The notes under the pieces are model-generated. The model worked only from the letters and a program-made list of their open reading frames with translations, did no database searches and was not told the DNA's origin. DNA of 64,000 bases from contig CAZAUT010000005.1 of the NCBI GenBank assembly GCA_964488535.1, positions 4,397 through 68,396 on the forward strand. The letters are read 5' to 3'. The position numbers and the translations under genes are program-made. The stretch comes from GWB1-38-13 sp964488535 (GTDB lineage Bacteria > Patescibacteriota > Microgenomatia > UBA8517). This document shows, in pieces, positions 1-7,648 of this stretch; the first letter of the stretch is position 1; the number at the start of each line of letters is the position of its first letter.

Positions 1-376
1 CTTCGGACGGTTGGTGAGATTGAGTATTTAATTCTTCAAAATATTTTTCTTCTAAAAGATATATTGCTCCATGATTGTACGCTCTCACGTTATTTATGGG
101 TATACCATTTTCAGAAACGCCGGCTTCGAATTCATAGCACTTTCCTTTTTGAACAATAACCCACGGTTTACCCATTTTTTCACCGATCCTTGGTGAATAA
201 TCATAAACAAGCACGTTATTCGATGGTGTTTCTTCGGGATTTGATATACTGATGCAAACAATTTTATCGTCTTTGATCCAAAAAAGAGAATTTGGGCCAC
301 CGTCGTCTGCGAAAACGGCAAATGTTTGGAATGAAAACAAGAGTGAAGTAACAATCAATATTAAGAAAAATCTCAT
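1..376 (-). CDS. Partial secreted protein of unknown function
   Basis: An open frame starts at ATG 376 on the minus strand and runs off the left edge, so at least 125 codons are present and the C-terminus is missing. The first ~23 residues are a typical signal peptide: Met-Arg, a long Leu/Ile/Phe/Val core, then Ala-Val-Phe-Ala before Asp-Asp. The mature part is soluble in character and has two Cys (ICISIS and KGKCYEF contexts). I do not recognise a family. It is divergent from dprA, with ~60 bp between the starts. The signal peptide and uninterrupted frame support a real gene; any function would be a guess. Confidence 0.7.
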   Translation of the reverse strand, partial: MRFFLILIVTSLLFSFQTFAVFADDGGPNSLFWIKDDKIVCISISNPEETPSNNVLVYDYSPRIGEKMGKPWVIVQKGKCYEFEAGVSENGIPINNVRAYNHGAIYLLEEKYFEELNTQSHQPSE

Positions 377-439
377 AATTATTATAATTAAGTATATACT
401 AAAATCGTGATGTTTCGTGGTTTCAGCATCTTTACCTAT

Positions 440-1522
440 ATGACCAAAAAATATTATCTTGTTGCTCTTTGCGCTTTTCCCGATTTCGGTTCGGTAAGAA
501 TTGGACTTCTTCTTTCTTATTTCAAATCAGCCGAAAATGTATGGAACGCATCTATGGGCCAGCTTCTTGAGGTAGGTCTGAAACAAAGTATTGTCGATAA
601 ATTTATAACACATAGAAACAACTTTGATTTTAAAGGATATTTTGAAAAATTGGAAAAATACGGAATAAAATATTTTACAAAAAAGGACAAGGAATACCCT
701 AAGAATTTGAAGGGTTTAGATAATGCACCGGTAGTTTTATACGCCATTGGCAATTTGAAACCGGTTGATGATAATGCTGTAGCGATCGTCGGAACGCGAA
801 AGATGACATATTACGGACGTGAAGTGGCGGAGAAATTTTCAGGTGAACTTGCCTCATACGGAATTACTATTGTTTCGGGACTTGCCCGTGGGATCGATAC
901 CATTGCCCACAAGTCGGCTTTAGCGGTTGGCGGTAGAACGATAGCAGTAATTGCCGGTGGACTTGATAATATCTATCCGCCGGAAAATATTAAACTTGCT
1001 AAGGATATTGTTAACAAAGGTAGTGCAATTTTATCGGAATACCCTTTGGGCTACCCGGCGCTTCCTACCAATTTCCCATCCAGAAATCGTATTGTTTCGG
1101 GGCTTTCCAAAGCGGTTGTTGTCGTCGAAGGTTATAAAAAAAGCGGGACGCTTTTAACCGCCTCGAATGCAGCTGAACAGGGAAGAACCGTTTTTGCCGT
1201 TCCCGGACAAATATATTCGCCGATGAGCGAAGCACCGCATTTTTTGCTTCAAAACGGTGCAAAGTGGGCGTTTTCATCAAAAGACATTCTTGACGAACTC
1301 GATTTACAGGTTAAAGTAGATAAGAACGCGGTCTTGAAAGTCCTGCCGGATACGGAAGAAGAGAAGCAGATTTATGAAATACTGGCGAAAGGACCTTTGC
1401 ATCTTGACGAAATCGTTAGAATTACAAAGGCCGATATTTCGAACGTCTCCTCAACCTTAATGTCAATGACACTAAAAGGGATGGTAAAAGAGGTGGGGGG
1501 AGGAGTATACAAAAAAATATAA
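440..1522 (+). CDS. dprA: DNA processing protein DprA (Smf)
   Basis: DprA binds incoming single-stranded DNA and loads RecA during natural transformation. The Rossmann-like core shows GTRKMTYYGRE, VSGLARGIDTIAHK, IAGGLDNIYPP, FPSRNRIVSGLS and GTLLTASNAAEQGR in family order. A C-terminal winged-helix region covers about the last 60 residues (TEEEKQIYEIL to the end). I chose ATG 440, which gives MTKKYYLVAL; ATG 407/410 would add 11 residues of poor-looking sequence, although a TATACT box near 391-396 fits an mRNA starting close to 407. The length (360 aa) is normal. With the pilus locus at 31-39 kb it suggests DNA-uptake ability. Confidence 0.95.
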   Translation: MTKKYYLVALCAFPDFGSVRIGLLLSYFKSAENVWNASMGQLLEVGLKQSIVDKFITHRNNFDFKGYFEKLEKYGIKYFTKKDKEYPKNLKGLDNAPVVLYAIGNLKPVDDNAVAIVGTRKMTYYGREVAEKFSGELASYGITIVSGLARGIDTIAHKSALAVGGRTIAVIAGGLDNIYPPENIKLAKDIVNKGSAILSEYPLGYPALPTNFPSRNRIVSGLSKAVVVVEGYKKSGTLLTASNAAEQGRTVFAVPGQIYSPMSEAPHFLLQNGAKWAFSSKDILDELDLQVKVDKNAVLKVLPDTEEEKQIYEILAKGPLHLDEIVRITKADISNVSSTLMSMTLKGMVKEVGGGVYKKI

Positions 1523-1528
1523 AATAAT

Positions 1529-1619
1529 TATCAATAAGTACCAATGAACACCAATGTACACAAATGCTCAATTGGGAATTTGTACTTATTTGTATTTATT
1601 TGAAATTGGTATTTATTGA
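1529..1619 (+). repeat. Intergenic inverted-repeat element, family A copy 1
   Basis: The dprA-topA space is almost wholly filled by an AT-rich element. Its ends are an inverted repeat: ATCAATAAGTACCAAT on the left and the complement of ATCAATAAATACCAAT on the right (15 of 16 match). Inside, units of about 10-11 bp of the type AATAnnTACnAAT are repeated. The right end stops 2 bases before the topA ATG. Related elements lie at 11444, 17037, 23573 and 44642. Confidence 0.7.
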
Positions 1620-1621
1620 TT

Positions 1622-3772
1622 ATGAACCTAATAATTGTAGAAAGTCCGACCAAAGCCCGTACCCTATCCCGTTTTTTGGGAAGCGGTTACATGGTTGAAG
1701 CAACAATGGGGCATATCAAAGATCTTCCCAAAAGCAAACTTGGGGTTGATATTGAGCATAATTTTGCACCCGATTTTCAGACGGTTGAAAAAAGAGCCGA
1801 AACAATAAATAAAATTATTAGTGCTTCGCAAAAGGTAGATAAAATCTATATTGCAACAGACCCCGACCGCGAAGGAGAAGCGATAGGGCAACATGTAGCG
1901 GAGATATTAGGATACGAGGATACGAAGATATTAGGAGAAAAAACAGAAAAAAATCGCGAAGTATCGCAATATCGTAATATCCCAGTATCCCGCATCGTCT
2001 TTCACGAGATTACGAAACATGCCGTTGAGGAGGCAATTGCCAAACCTCGCGAAATTGACACAAATCTTGTTAATGCACAGATTGCCAGAAGGGTTTTGGA
2101 CAGGCTGGTCGGTTATAAACTGTCCCCAATACTTTGGAAAAAAGTAAGACTTGGCTTATCTGCAGGACGGGTACAAAGTGTTTGCGTGCGTCTTATCGTT
2201 GAAAAAGAAAGAGAAATCGAGGCGTTTAAAAGTGAGGAGTATTGGGAAGTATATGTCGAACTTGCTCGACAGAGTGGAAGAGTGGAAGAGCGGGAGAGTG
2301 GAAGTTTTCAGGTTCAGTTAGTCAAAATTGACGATAAGAGGGCCGATATTAAGAATAAAGATCAGGCGGATAAAATAGTTGCTAATCTAAAGACGTCGGA
2401 TTATAAGGTTTTGGACGTTATTAAAAAAGAAGTTTCAAAGGGTTCGTATCCTCCGTTTACTACTTCCACCATGACTCAGGCTGCAGCCAGAACAATGGGT
2501 TGGTCTTCAAAAAAGACAATGAGCGTTGCTCAAACTCTTTATGAAGAAGGATTGATAACCTATCACAGAACCGACTCCACAAACATTGCAAGCGAGGCTA
2601 TTTCCAAAGTCAGAAATTATATTAAGGAAAAGTATGGTGATAAATATCTCCCGGAAAAACCGAAGTTTTATAAAACCACTTCCAAGGTTGCCCAGGAGGC
2701 GCATGAGGCGATAAGGCCGACGGACGTAAATTCAAAATTCGAAATTCGAAATCCGAAATACGAAAGAGAAAGCGAAGCTCTTTACAATTTAATTTGGAAG
2801 AGGTTTGTTGCCTGTCAAATGACCGCTTCGGTTTACGACGAAACAACGATAGATGTCGAGGCGAAACCACATTCTTCATTACTACATTCTACATTCTACA
2901 TTCTACGAGCCAGTGGCCAGATGATGAAATTTGACGGGTGGAGAGTGTTATATCCAAACAAAACATCAAGTACCACACTTCGTCATTCTGGGGAGCGAAG
3001 TGACTCCAGAATCTCTAATGAAGATTTGAATGTTTATACACTGCCCGATGTTTCCAAAGACGAACTCTTATCCCTAGTAAAAGTTATCCCGCTTCAGAAA
3101 TTTACTCAACCGCCGGCAAGGTATACCGAAGCGTCCCTTATTAAAACGTTGGAAAAACTCGGCATCGGCCGGCCGTCAACTTACGCTCCGACGATTAATA
3201 CGATGCAGGTCAGAAATTACGTTGAGAAAACAGAGGGTAAATTCTTTCCAACTGCAGTAGGTATCGCCGTTAATGATTTTCTGCTCGCCAATTTTCCTAA
3301 TGTCTTTGAATATCAATTTACTGCCAGGATGGAAGAAGATTTGGACAAAATTGCAAACGGTGAGATTAAATGGGCTCCCATGATAACCGAATTTTATAAA
3401 CCGTTTGAGAAGAAACTTCTTGATGTTGATAAAAATTCAAAAAGAGTTACGATTGCCGCGGAGAAAACGGGAGAGAAATGTCCGGAGTGTATTAAAGCAG
3501 GTTTGCCTGCCGATGAGCAAGGCGATGTCGTTATAAGAACAGGCCGGTTTGGAAAGTTCCTTTCCTGTAGTAAATTTCCCGATTGCAAGTATACCGCCAA
3601 ATATTTGGATAAGGTTGGGAAAAAATGCCCCGATTGCAAAAGCCTCCGGCCAAAAGGGCCTCCGGCCCGGTGGGGAGATGTAATTGTTAAGAAAACCAAA
3701 AAAGGGAGAAAGTTTTTCGGTTGTTCCCGCTACCCGAAATGCAAATGGGCCAGCTGGCGAAAGCCGAGTTAG
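1622..3772 (+). CDS. topA: DNA topoisomerase I (type IA)
   Basis: Relaxes negative supercoils by a transient 5'-phosphotyrosine link. The Toprim domain is N-terminal (IIVESPTKA; TDPDREGEAIGQH with the metal-binding DxDxE set). The catalytic Tyr lies in LITYHRTDSTN, followed by KLGIGRPSTYAPT. Two C-terminal Cys4 zinc fingers are visible (CPEC...CSKFPDC and CPDC...CSRYPKC). ATG 1622 is chosen over an in-frame TTG at 1616. The 716-residue protein is unusual in carrying about six short repeat-derived insertions: near nucleotides 1902-1992, 2270-2304, 2731-2762, 2870-2907, 2984-3015 and 3641-3673 (the last splits zinc finger 2). All keep the frame. The stop codon lies inside the first hairpin of a downstream array. 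Confidence 0.96.
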   Translation: MNLIIVESPTKARTLSRFLGSGYMVEATMGHIKDLPKSKLGVDIEHNFAPDFQTVEKRAETINKIISASQKVDKIYIATDPDREGEAIGQHVAEILGYEDTKILGEKTEKNREVSQYRNIPVSRIVFHEITKHAVEEAIAKPREIDTNLVNAQIARRVLDRLVGYKLSPILWKKVRLGLSAGRVQSVCVRLIVEKEREIEAFKSEEYWEVYVELARQSGRVEERESGSFQVQLVKIDDKRADIKNKDQADKIVANLKTSDYKVLDVIKKEVSKGSYPPFTTSTMTQAAARTMGWSSKKTMSVAQTLYEEGLITYHRTDSTNIASEAISKVRNYIKEKYGDKYLPEKPKFYKTTSKVAQEAHEAIRPTDVNSKFEIRNPKYERESEALYNLIWKRFVACQMTASVYDETTIDVEAKPHSSLLHSTFYILRASGQMMKFDGWRVLYPNKTSSTTLRHSGERSDSRISNEDLNVYTLPDVSKDELLSLVKVIPLQKFTQPPARYTEASLIKTLEKLGIGRPSTYAPTINTMQVRNYVEKTEGKFFPTAVGIAVNDFLLANFPNVFEYQFTARMEEDLDKIANGEIKWAPMITEFYKPFEKKLLDVDKNSKRVTIAAEKTGEKCPECIKAGLPADEQGDVVIRTGRFGKFLSCSKFPDCKYTAKYLDKVGKKCPDCKSLRPKGPPARWGDVIVKKTKKGRKFFGCSRYPKCKWASWRKPS

Positions 3773-3841
3773 ACTCGGCGAAAACCTAGCTGAACTAGGT
3801 TGAAGTCAAGTTTGACTTGACGTAAGCCAAGTTAGACTCGG
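3763..3841 (+). repeat. Tandem array of four small hairpins at the end of topA
   Basis: Four consecutive hairpins repeat every ~20-22 nt. (i) 3763-3779 GCCGAGT-TAG-ACTCGGC. (ii) 3783-3801 AACCTAG-CTGAA-CTAGGTT. (iii) 3805-3821 GTCAAG-TTTGA-CTTGAC. (iv) 3827-3841, CCAAGT-TAG-ACTCGG with one mismatch. The stems differ in sequence but remain paired, while the centre AGTTnGACT is similar. A run of seven Ts follows at about 3857-3863, so the array may end transcription. The first hairpin includes the topA stop codon. Confidence 0.75.
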
Positions 3842-3889
3842 AAGAAACCCAGTTAGTTTTTTTAAGTTTCATAAGCACCCAATACGATT

Positions 3890-4429
3890 ATGATTCTTGG
3901 ACCAAAAATACTTTTAAAACTCGTAAGAGAGAAAAAACTCGTTGAAAACCTTTCGGAAAGAGAACTCACCAATCCCGAAGGGGCAGGTTTTGATCTTCGA
4001 TTGGGGGAAGTACATAAAATAAAAGGTAAGGCATTTCTTGGTATTGAAGAGCGAAAATCTGTGGATTCTGAATTGACAGCAAAATATATTAACTCAAAAA
4101 AATCATCGGTAATAATAAAACCCCACGAACACCGCCTAGTGTCCACTATCGAAAGCGTTAATTTGCCGGACAATCTGACGGCAAACTTTTGGTTAAGAAG
4201 CACTTTATACAGAAGCGGAATTATTTTAAGTGGTGGCAATGTCGCACCGGGTTATAGCGGAAAACTATCATTTACTTTTTACAACTCAGGGAATTGCAAT
4301 ATTGAAATAGAGTTTGGAGCAAGAATTGTCCACATCTTGTTTTATGAAGTAAAAGAGGGTGGAAACAGATATCGTGGCCAGTGGCAAGGTGGCCGCGTCA
4401 CAACTTCAAAAAAAGAAAAGCAGGTCTAA
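3890..4429 (+). CDS. dCTP deaminase/dUTPase-family protein with altered catalytic site
   Basis: The protein (179 aa) aligns along its length with bacterial dCTP deaminase, which makes dUTP for thymidylate synthesis. Visible matches are GAGFDLRLG, the loop WLRSTLYRSG (Ser and Arg of the RSSLxR motif), APGYSGKLSFTFYNSG and the C-terminal YRGQWQGG. However, the E. coli catalytic Glu138 (LEFYNSG) is Thr here (FTFYNSG), and the Asp of IDPG is Ala. It may therefore be a dUTPase-like or otherwise changed enzyme rather than a standard deaminase. It lies two genes before folA-thyA, which fits a pyrimidine role. Fold assignment is firm; activity is uncertain. Confidence 0.8.
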   Translation: MILGPKILLKLVREKKLVENLSERELTNPEGAGFDLRLGEVHKIKGKAFLGIEERKSVDSELTAKYINSKKSSVIIKPHEHRLVSTIESVNLPDNLTANFWLRSTLYRSGIILSGGNVAPGYSGKLSFTFYNSGNCNIEIEFGARIVHILFYEVKEGGNRYRGQWQGGRVTTSKKEKQV

Positions 4430-4464
4430 ATTCACAACATTTATTTACAAGAAATAACCAAAAA

Positions 4465-4545
4465 CACTTTAGCACTTTAAAGTACTAAAGTGAAAAATAA
4501 TCACAAACTATTTTTACTACATCACTCTGTAGTGGTGTAGTAAAA
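4465..4545. promoter_or_regulatory. Two intergenic hairpins after the dCTP deaminase-like gene
   Basis: Hairpin 1 (4465-4492) pairs CACTTTAG with CTAAAGTG around an inner self-complementary CACTTTAAAGTA. Hairpin 2 (4512-4545) has a 15-bp stem, TTTTACTACATCACT with AGTGGTGTAGTAAAA, loop CTGT, one G-U pair. The arms end in T-runs on both strands, so hairpin 2 could act as a bidirectional terminator. A closely similar hairpin is at 14753-14786. Confidence 0.55.
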
Positions 4546-4628
4546 TAAAGCTCATTGAGGTTTGTGAGTGGTAACGAAGATAAAATGGTGGTTGAAATAT
4601 TTTGTAAAGAGAAGTATTTTGGAAAGTG

Positions 4629-4841
4629 ATGGTTGCAGAAAATAATATTTGTAAGGATGACGGCATGTCTCCGTACGACCTCATAATTAATGGTAAAAAG
4701 CCGTCTCCCAAACAAATAGCTGAGTGTCAGATCCGACTCCATCCACACAAAAACCCAAACTTTTATACAGAAGAAGGTGATGGTTGCACATCTTTGTTTC
4801 CGGATTTAAGGAAGCCCAAAGCTCCGTCTTGGTGCAGATGA
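4629..4841 (+). CDS. Small Cys-containing protein of unknown function
   Basis: A 70-residue frame with three or four Cys (NICKDDG, AECQIR, GDGCTS and a C-terminal SWCR), no signal peptide or membrane segment, and a Pro/Lys-rich end. I recognise no family. The start is uncertain: GTG 4626 and ATG 4629 are both possible. A 14-codon frame beginning at ATG 4585 ends in a TGA that overlaps ATG 4629, so translational coupling is possible. It is followed after 1 base by another small gene. Support is the two-gene arrangement and plausible composition only. Confidence 0.5.
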   Translation: MVAENNICKDDGMSPYDLIINGKKPSPKQIAECQIRLHPHKNPNFYTEEGDGCTSLFPDLRKPKAPSWCR

Positions 4842-4842
4842 T

Positions 4843-5211
4843 ATGAAAGATAGATCTAATGCGTCAAATGGCCGATCGTGGGTAGATTTGGGTCGTGGAA
4901 TACTCTATTCGGAGCACCCATTTAACGCTTCATTGATCAGGACGTCGATCGGTCTTGACGGGGGAATGCGGATTCATGATTTGGGTAATACAGTACGGCT
5001 TGCCTTGCTTTTGCTCAGAACACATCGATTAAAATCTGAAGATGTATCTGTAATAAGAAGTACATTTTCCACCGAAGAAAACCCTCTGGAAAAAAAACAA
5101 TGTCCCCTGCATGGCGACTGGTATCATGATGCCTTCGGTTGTATGCACCATGACCATTGCAATCCACACCCATCAGACCAACCGCCGGTAGATGTTGTTT
5201 GTAAAGATTAA
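4843..5211 (+). CDS. Hypothetical protein with a Cys/His cluster
   Basis: A 122-residue protein that starts 1 base after the previous small gene, suggesting co-translation. The N-terminal two thirds are mixed (GRGILYSEHPFNAS, a short hydrophobic LALLLL stretch). Near the C-terminus there is a dense metal-site-like cluster, CPLHGDWYHDAFGC followed by HHDHC. The spacing suggests Zn or another metal, but I know no family with this pattern. The reading frame continues open for 82 codons after its TAA (see the small ORF at 5311). Confidence 0.55.
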   Translation: MKDRSNASNGRSWVDLGRGILYSEHPFNASLIRTSIGLDGGMRIHDLGNTVRLALLLLRTHRLKSEDVSVIRSTFSTEENPLEKKQCPLHGDWYHDAFGCMHHDHCNPHPSDQPPVDVVCKD

Positions 5212-5310
5212 ATTAAGACGTTCTCGACAAAACTTCAAGTCATTAATATTAGAAAAGTAACCCCGAAATTCTATCAGAACATTGATTTCTCATTTGGCAA
5301 TTTATCCCAT

Positions 5311-5460
5311 ATGTATCGAAGAAATGTAAGATTGTGCGCAAGTAATGTATTCGCACGATACAGGAAATGTTATGAAACAAAAGACGACGTAAAATATCCG
5401 AATATATCGAAATTGATCAAGTACTACCTCGATGCGGATATTAAATTTATGGGTTATTAA
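5311..5460 (+). CDS. Possible small ORF in frame behind the previous gene
   Basis: ATG 5311 opens a 49-residue frame rich in Arg, Lys and Tyr (MYRRNVRLCASNVF..., ending IKFMGY). It is in the same frame as the gene ending at 5211, and there is no stop between 5212 and 5458. It could be a separate small gene, a C-terminal part cut off by a nonsense change, or a readthrough extension. The composition looks protein-like. There is no ribosome site, and the family is unknown. Confidence 0.35.
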   Translation: MYRRNVRLCASNVFARYRKCYETKDDVKYPNISKLIKYYLDADIKFMGY

Positions 5461-5484
5461 TCAAATGAAAAAAAGATATTAGAT

Positions 5485-5976
5485 TTAGTATATTTCGTAA
5501 ATTAAAAAAGAATAATCATGCGGATTTTTAGTGTTTTTCTTAATTTCTTTTTTTGAAACCAACTTCCATTTATTGGGGTTAATTTCCGGAAAAAACACAT
5601 CTCCATCAAAACTGTGATGAATTTTTGTGATATAAAGCCTGTCGGCAATGTCAATAAACTGTTTGTAAACAGAAGCTCCACCGATTATAAAAACTTCTCT
5701 GTCTTTTTTAGCACTCGCAACCCTAAGTGCTTCTTCAATTGAAGTGACGATGATACACCCTTCACTTTTGTAGTTTTCATCGAATGTCAGAACAATATTT
5801 GTCCGTCCAGGAAGCATTCTCCCGATCGATTCATGGGTTTTTTGTCCCATGATAATGCAGTGTCCCATTGTAGTATCTTTGAAATGTTTTAAGTCGGCAG
5901 GAAGATTCCAGGGTAATTTGTTTTTATTCCCTATGATGTTGTTTTCACCAACCGCTGCAATTATTGAAATAATCAT
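5485..5976 (-). CDS. folA: Dihydrofolate reductase
   Basis: Reduces dihydrofolate, the by-product of thymidylate synthase, to tetrahydrofolate with NADPH. The 163-residue protein shows the family pattern: IISIIAAVGENNIIGNKNKLPWNLPADLKHF, cut here into IIGNKNKLPW and LPADLKHFK (with the substrate-binding Asp/Glu-region residue), then IIMGQKTHESIGRMLPGR, and VFIIGGASVYKQF for NADPH binding. It lies 37 bp downstream of thyA on the same strand, so the two are probably one transcript, which is a functionally direct pairing. Confidence 0.95.
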   Translation of the reverse strand: MIISIIAAVGENNIIGNKNKLPWNLPADLKHFKDTTMGHCIIMGQKTHESIGRMLPGRTNIVLTFDENYKSEGCIIVTSIEEALRVASAKKDREVFIIGGASVYKQFIDIADRLYITKIHHSFDGDVFFPEINPNKWKLVSKKEIKKNTKNPHDYSFLIYEIY

Positions 5977-6013
5977 TTATTTATTTTAGTGCCTAGTTAC
6001 TAGTGACTAGTGC

Positions 6014-6913
6014 CTAAACCGATATTTCCGCCTTAATCGGTGGATGGAATTTATAATCCACCAATTCAAAATCTTTAAATTTGAAATTGAAAATTGATTT
6101 GACTTTCGGATTTAGCTTCATTTTCGGCAACTCGTACGGTTTTCTTCCGATTTGCCCCCGCGCCTGCTTGATGTGATTTAAGTACAAATGGGTATCGGCA
6201 AGTGCCATAACAAGATTGCCGGGTTTATATCCTGTGACTTGCGCGACCATCAGTGTCAAAAGCGCGTAACTTGCAATATTGAAAGGAAGTCCCAAAAAGG
6301 TATCAACCGAACGCTGATACATCATACAAGAAAGTTTACCCTTAGCGATATTGAATTGATACATCACATGGCATGGTGGAAGTGCCATCTTTTCTATTAG
6401 GGGTGCATTCCATGCGTTTACAATTAGGCGTCTGCTTCCCGGATTTTTCTTTATCTCTGAAATAACCCAAGTGAGCTGGTCAACTCCGGAGAAGTTCCTC
6501 CACTGAACTCCGTAAAATGGCCCGCAATCACCCCATTTTTTAGCAAATGTTGCATTATTTTTTATTTTTTCAATAAAATTATTTTTTTCCTCAAGCCATT
6601 TTTTGCTATACATCGGATATTTTCGTTCCAGTCTATTTTTTCTAATGTAATTTTGATACGGCCATTCGTTCCAGATATTTACCCCGTTTTGCACAAGATA
6701 CTGAATATTTGAATTCCCCGATAGCATCCACAAAAGTTCATATATAATTCCTTTGGTAAACATTTTTTTGGTGGTAAGAAGAGGAAATCCCTTAGAAAGG
6801 TCAAATGTCAAAAGCCTTCCAAAAACCTTTTTTGTTCCGGTTCCTGTCCGCTCGTTTTTTTCTATAGTTCCGTTTTTCAGGATATCGCTAAGAAGGTTTT
6901 GGTATTGCAACAT
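6014..6913 (-). CDS. thyA: Thymidylate synthase (folate-dependent, ThyA type)
   Basis: Methylates dUMP to dTMP using methylene-tetrahydrofolate. Family landmarks are NERTGTGTK near the N-terminus, FPLLTTKKMF, the active-site Cys in ALPPCHVMYQF, QRSVDTFLGLPFNIASYA, and ADTHLYLNH with the dUMP-contacting residues. The length (299 aa) lies between short (264) and long bacterial forms; extra residues fall in the middle region around KKWLEEKNNF. It is the first gene of a thyA-folA unit and is divergent from tmk, with 29 bp between the two starts. Confidence 0.96.
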   Translation of the reverse strand: MLQYQNLLSDILKNGTIEKNERTGTGTKKVFGRLLTFDLSKGFPLLTTKKMFTKGIIYELLWMLSGNSNIQYLVQNGVNIWNEWPYQNYIRKNRLERKYPMYSKKWLEEKNNFIEKIKNNATFAKKWGDCGPFYGVQWRNFSGVDQLTWVISEIKKNPGSRRLIVNAWNAPLIEKMALPPCHVMYQFNIAKGKLSCMMYQRSVDTFLGLPFNIASYALLTLMVAQVTGYKPGNLVMALADTHLYLNHIKQARGQIGRKPYELPKMKLNPKVKSIFNFKFKDFELVDYKFHPPIKAEISV

Positions 6914-6929
6914 AATTTTAATTCATTAA

Positions 6930-6935
6930 TATAAT
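6930..6935 (+). promoter_or_regulatory. Consensus -10 box of tmk
   Basis: TATAAT at 6930-6935 ends 7 bases before the tmk ATG. Transcription would begin at or next to the start codon, implying a leaderless mRNA. There is no Shine-Dalgarno sequence. The same geometry recurs at glyA and folD. Confidence 0.65.
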
Positions 6936-6942
6936 AGCAGAA

Positions 6943-7629
6943 ATGGCAAGAGGAAAGTTTATTGTTATTGAGGGAGTTGATGGGTGTGGAAAAACTACAC
7001 AATTCAACTTACTCGTTGAAAGGATTAAAAAAGAAAGAAAAAAAAAGATATTGGTGGCGGATTTTCCCCGGTACTATGATTCCGTATGGGGGAGGATGGT
7101 CGGCGAGTTTTTGATCGGTAGATATGGGAAATTTAATGATGTGGATCCTCATTTGGTGGTTCTTCCGTATATGATAGATGAATATGTATGGACAAGAGAT
7201 ATCGGTAAACCTTGGATTGAAAACGGCGGAATAGTTTTGTCAAATCGTTTTTTTACCTCAAATGTTCATCAAATTGCAAAACTAAAAGGGAAAGCAAGAT
7301 CTGCATTTAGAAAATGGTTATGGCCTGCGGGATATGTACATTTAGGGATTCTGAAACCCGACGAGGTCCTGTTTTTGGATGTTCCGCCTGAAATATCTTT
7401 CCGGCTCAACAAGAAAAAACAAACACGTATTTATCTGGGTAATAAAAGAAAAAAGGACATAGCCGAGTCCAACTATTATCATCAGAAGGAAGCATATAAA
7501 GAGTATTTGAAAACAATTAAAGACAATAAGTATTGGAAGAAGGTAAAATGTGTTACAAAGGGGATTGTTGATCCTCCGGATATTATCCACGAACGAATAT
7601 GGGGTATGGCAGCGAGTCATTTTTATTAA
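6943..7629 (+). CDS. tmk: Thymidylate kinase-like P-loop kinase
   Basis: Phosphorylates dTMP to dTDP. The 228-residue protein has the P-loop GVDGCGKTT right after IVIE, FPRYYDS (thymidylate kinase FPR motif), and SNRFFTS in the place of the DRY-type motif. The C-terminal half has a basic lid-like segment (RLNKKKQTR). It stands directly after thyA (divergent) and before glyA, which supports a dTMP role; a divergent deoxynucleoside kinase is less likely. The stop overlaps the promoter region of glyA. Confidence 0.85.
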   Translation: MARGKFIVIEGVDGCGKTTQFNLLVERIKKERKKKILVADFPRYYDSVWGRMVGEFLIGRYGKFNDVDPHLVVLPYMIDEYVWTRDIGKPWIENGGIVLSNRFFTSNVHQIAKLKGKARSAFRKWLWPAGYVHLGILKPDEVLFLDVPPEISFRLNKKKQTRIYLGNKRKKDIAESNYYHQKEAYKEYLKTIKDNKYWKKVKCVTKGIVDPPDIIHERIWGMAASHFY

Positions 7630-7635
7630 TTGGGA

Positions 7636-7641
7636 TATAAT
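7636..7641 (+). promoter_or_regulatory. Consensus -10 box of glyA
   Basis: TATAAT ends 7 bases before the glyA ATG at 7649, again pointing to a leaderless transcript. This also supports choosing ATG 7649 rather than an upstream in-frame start inside tmk. Confidence 0.65.
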
Positions 7642-7648
7642 AAAAACC

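Noticed and set aside
4585..4629. 14-codon leader peptide before the gene at 4629
   Set aside because: The TGATG overlap is suggestive, but the frame is very short and has no ribosome site or attenuator-like codon run.
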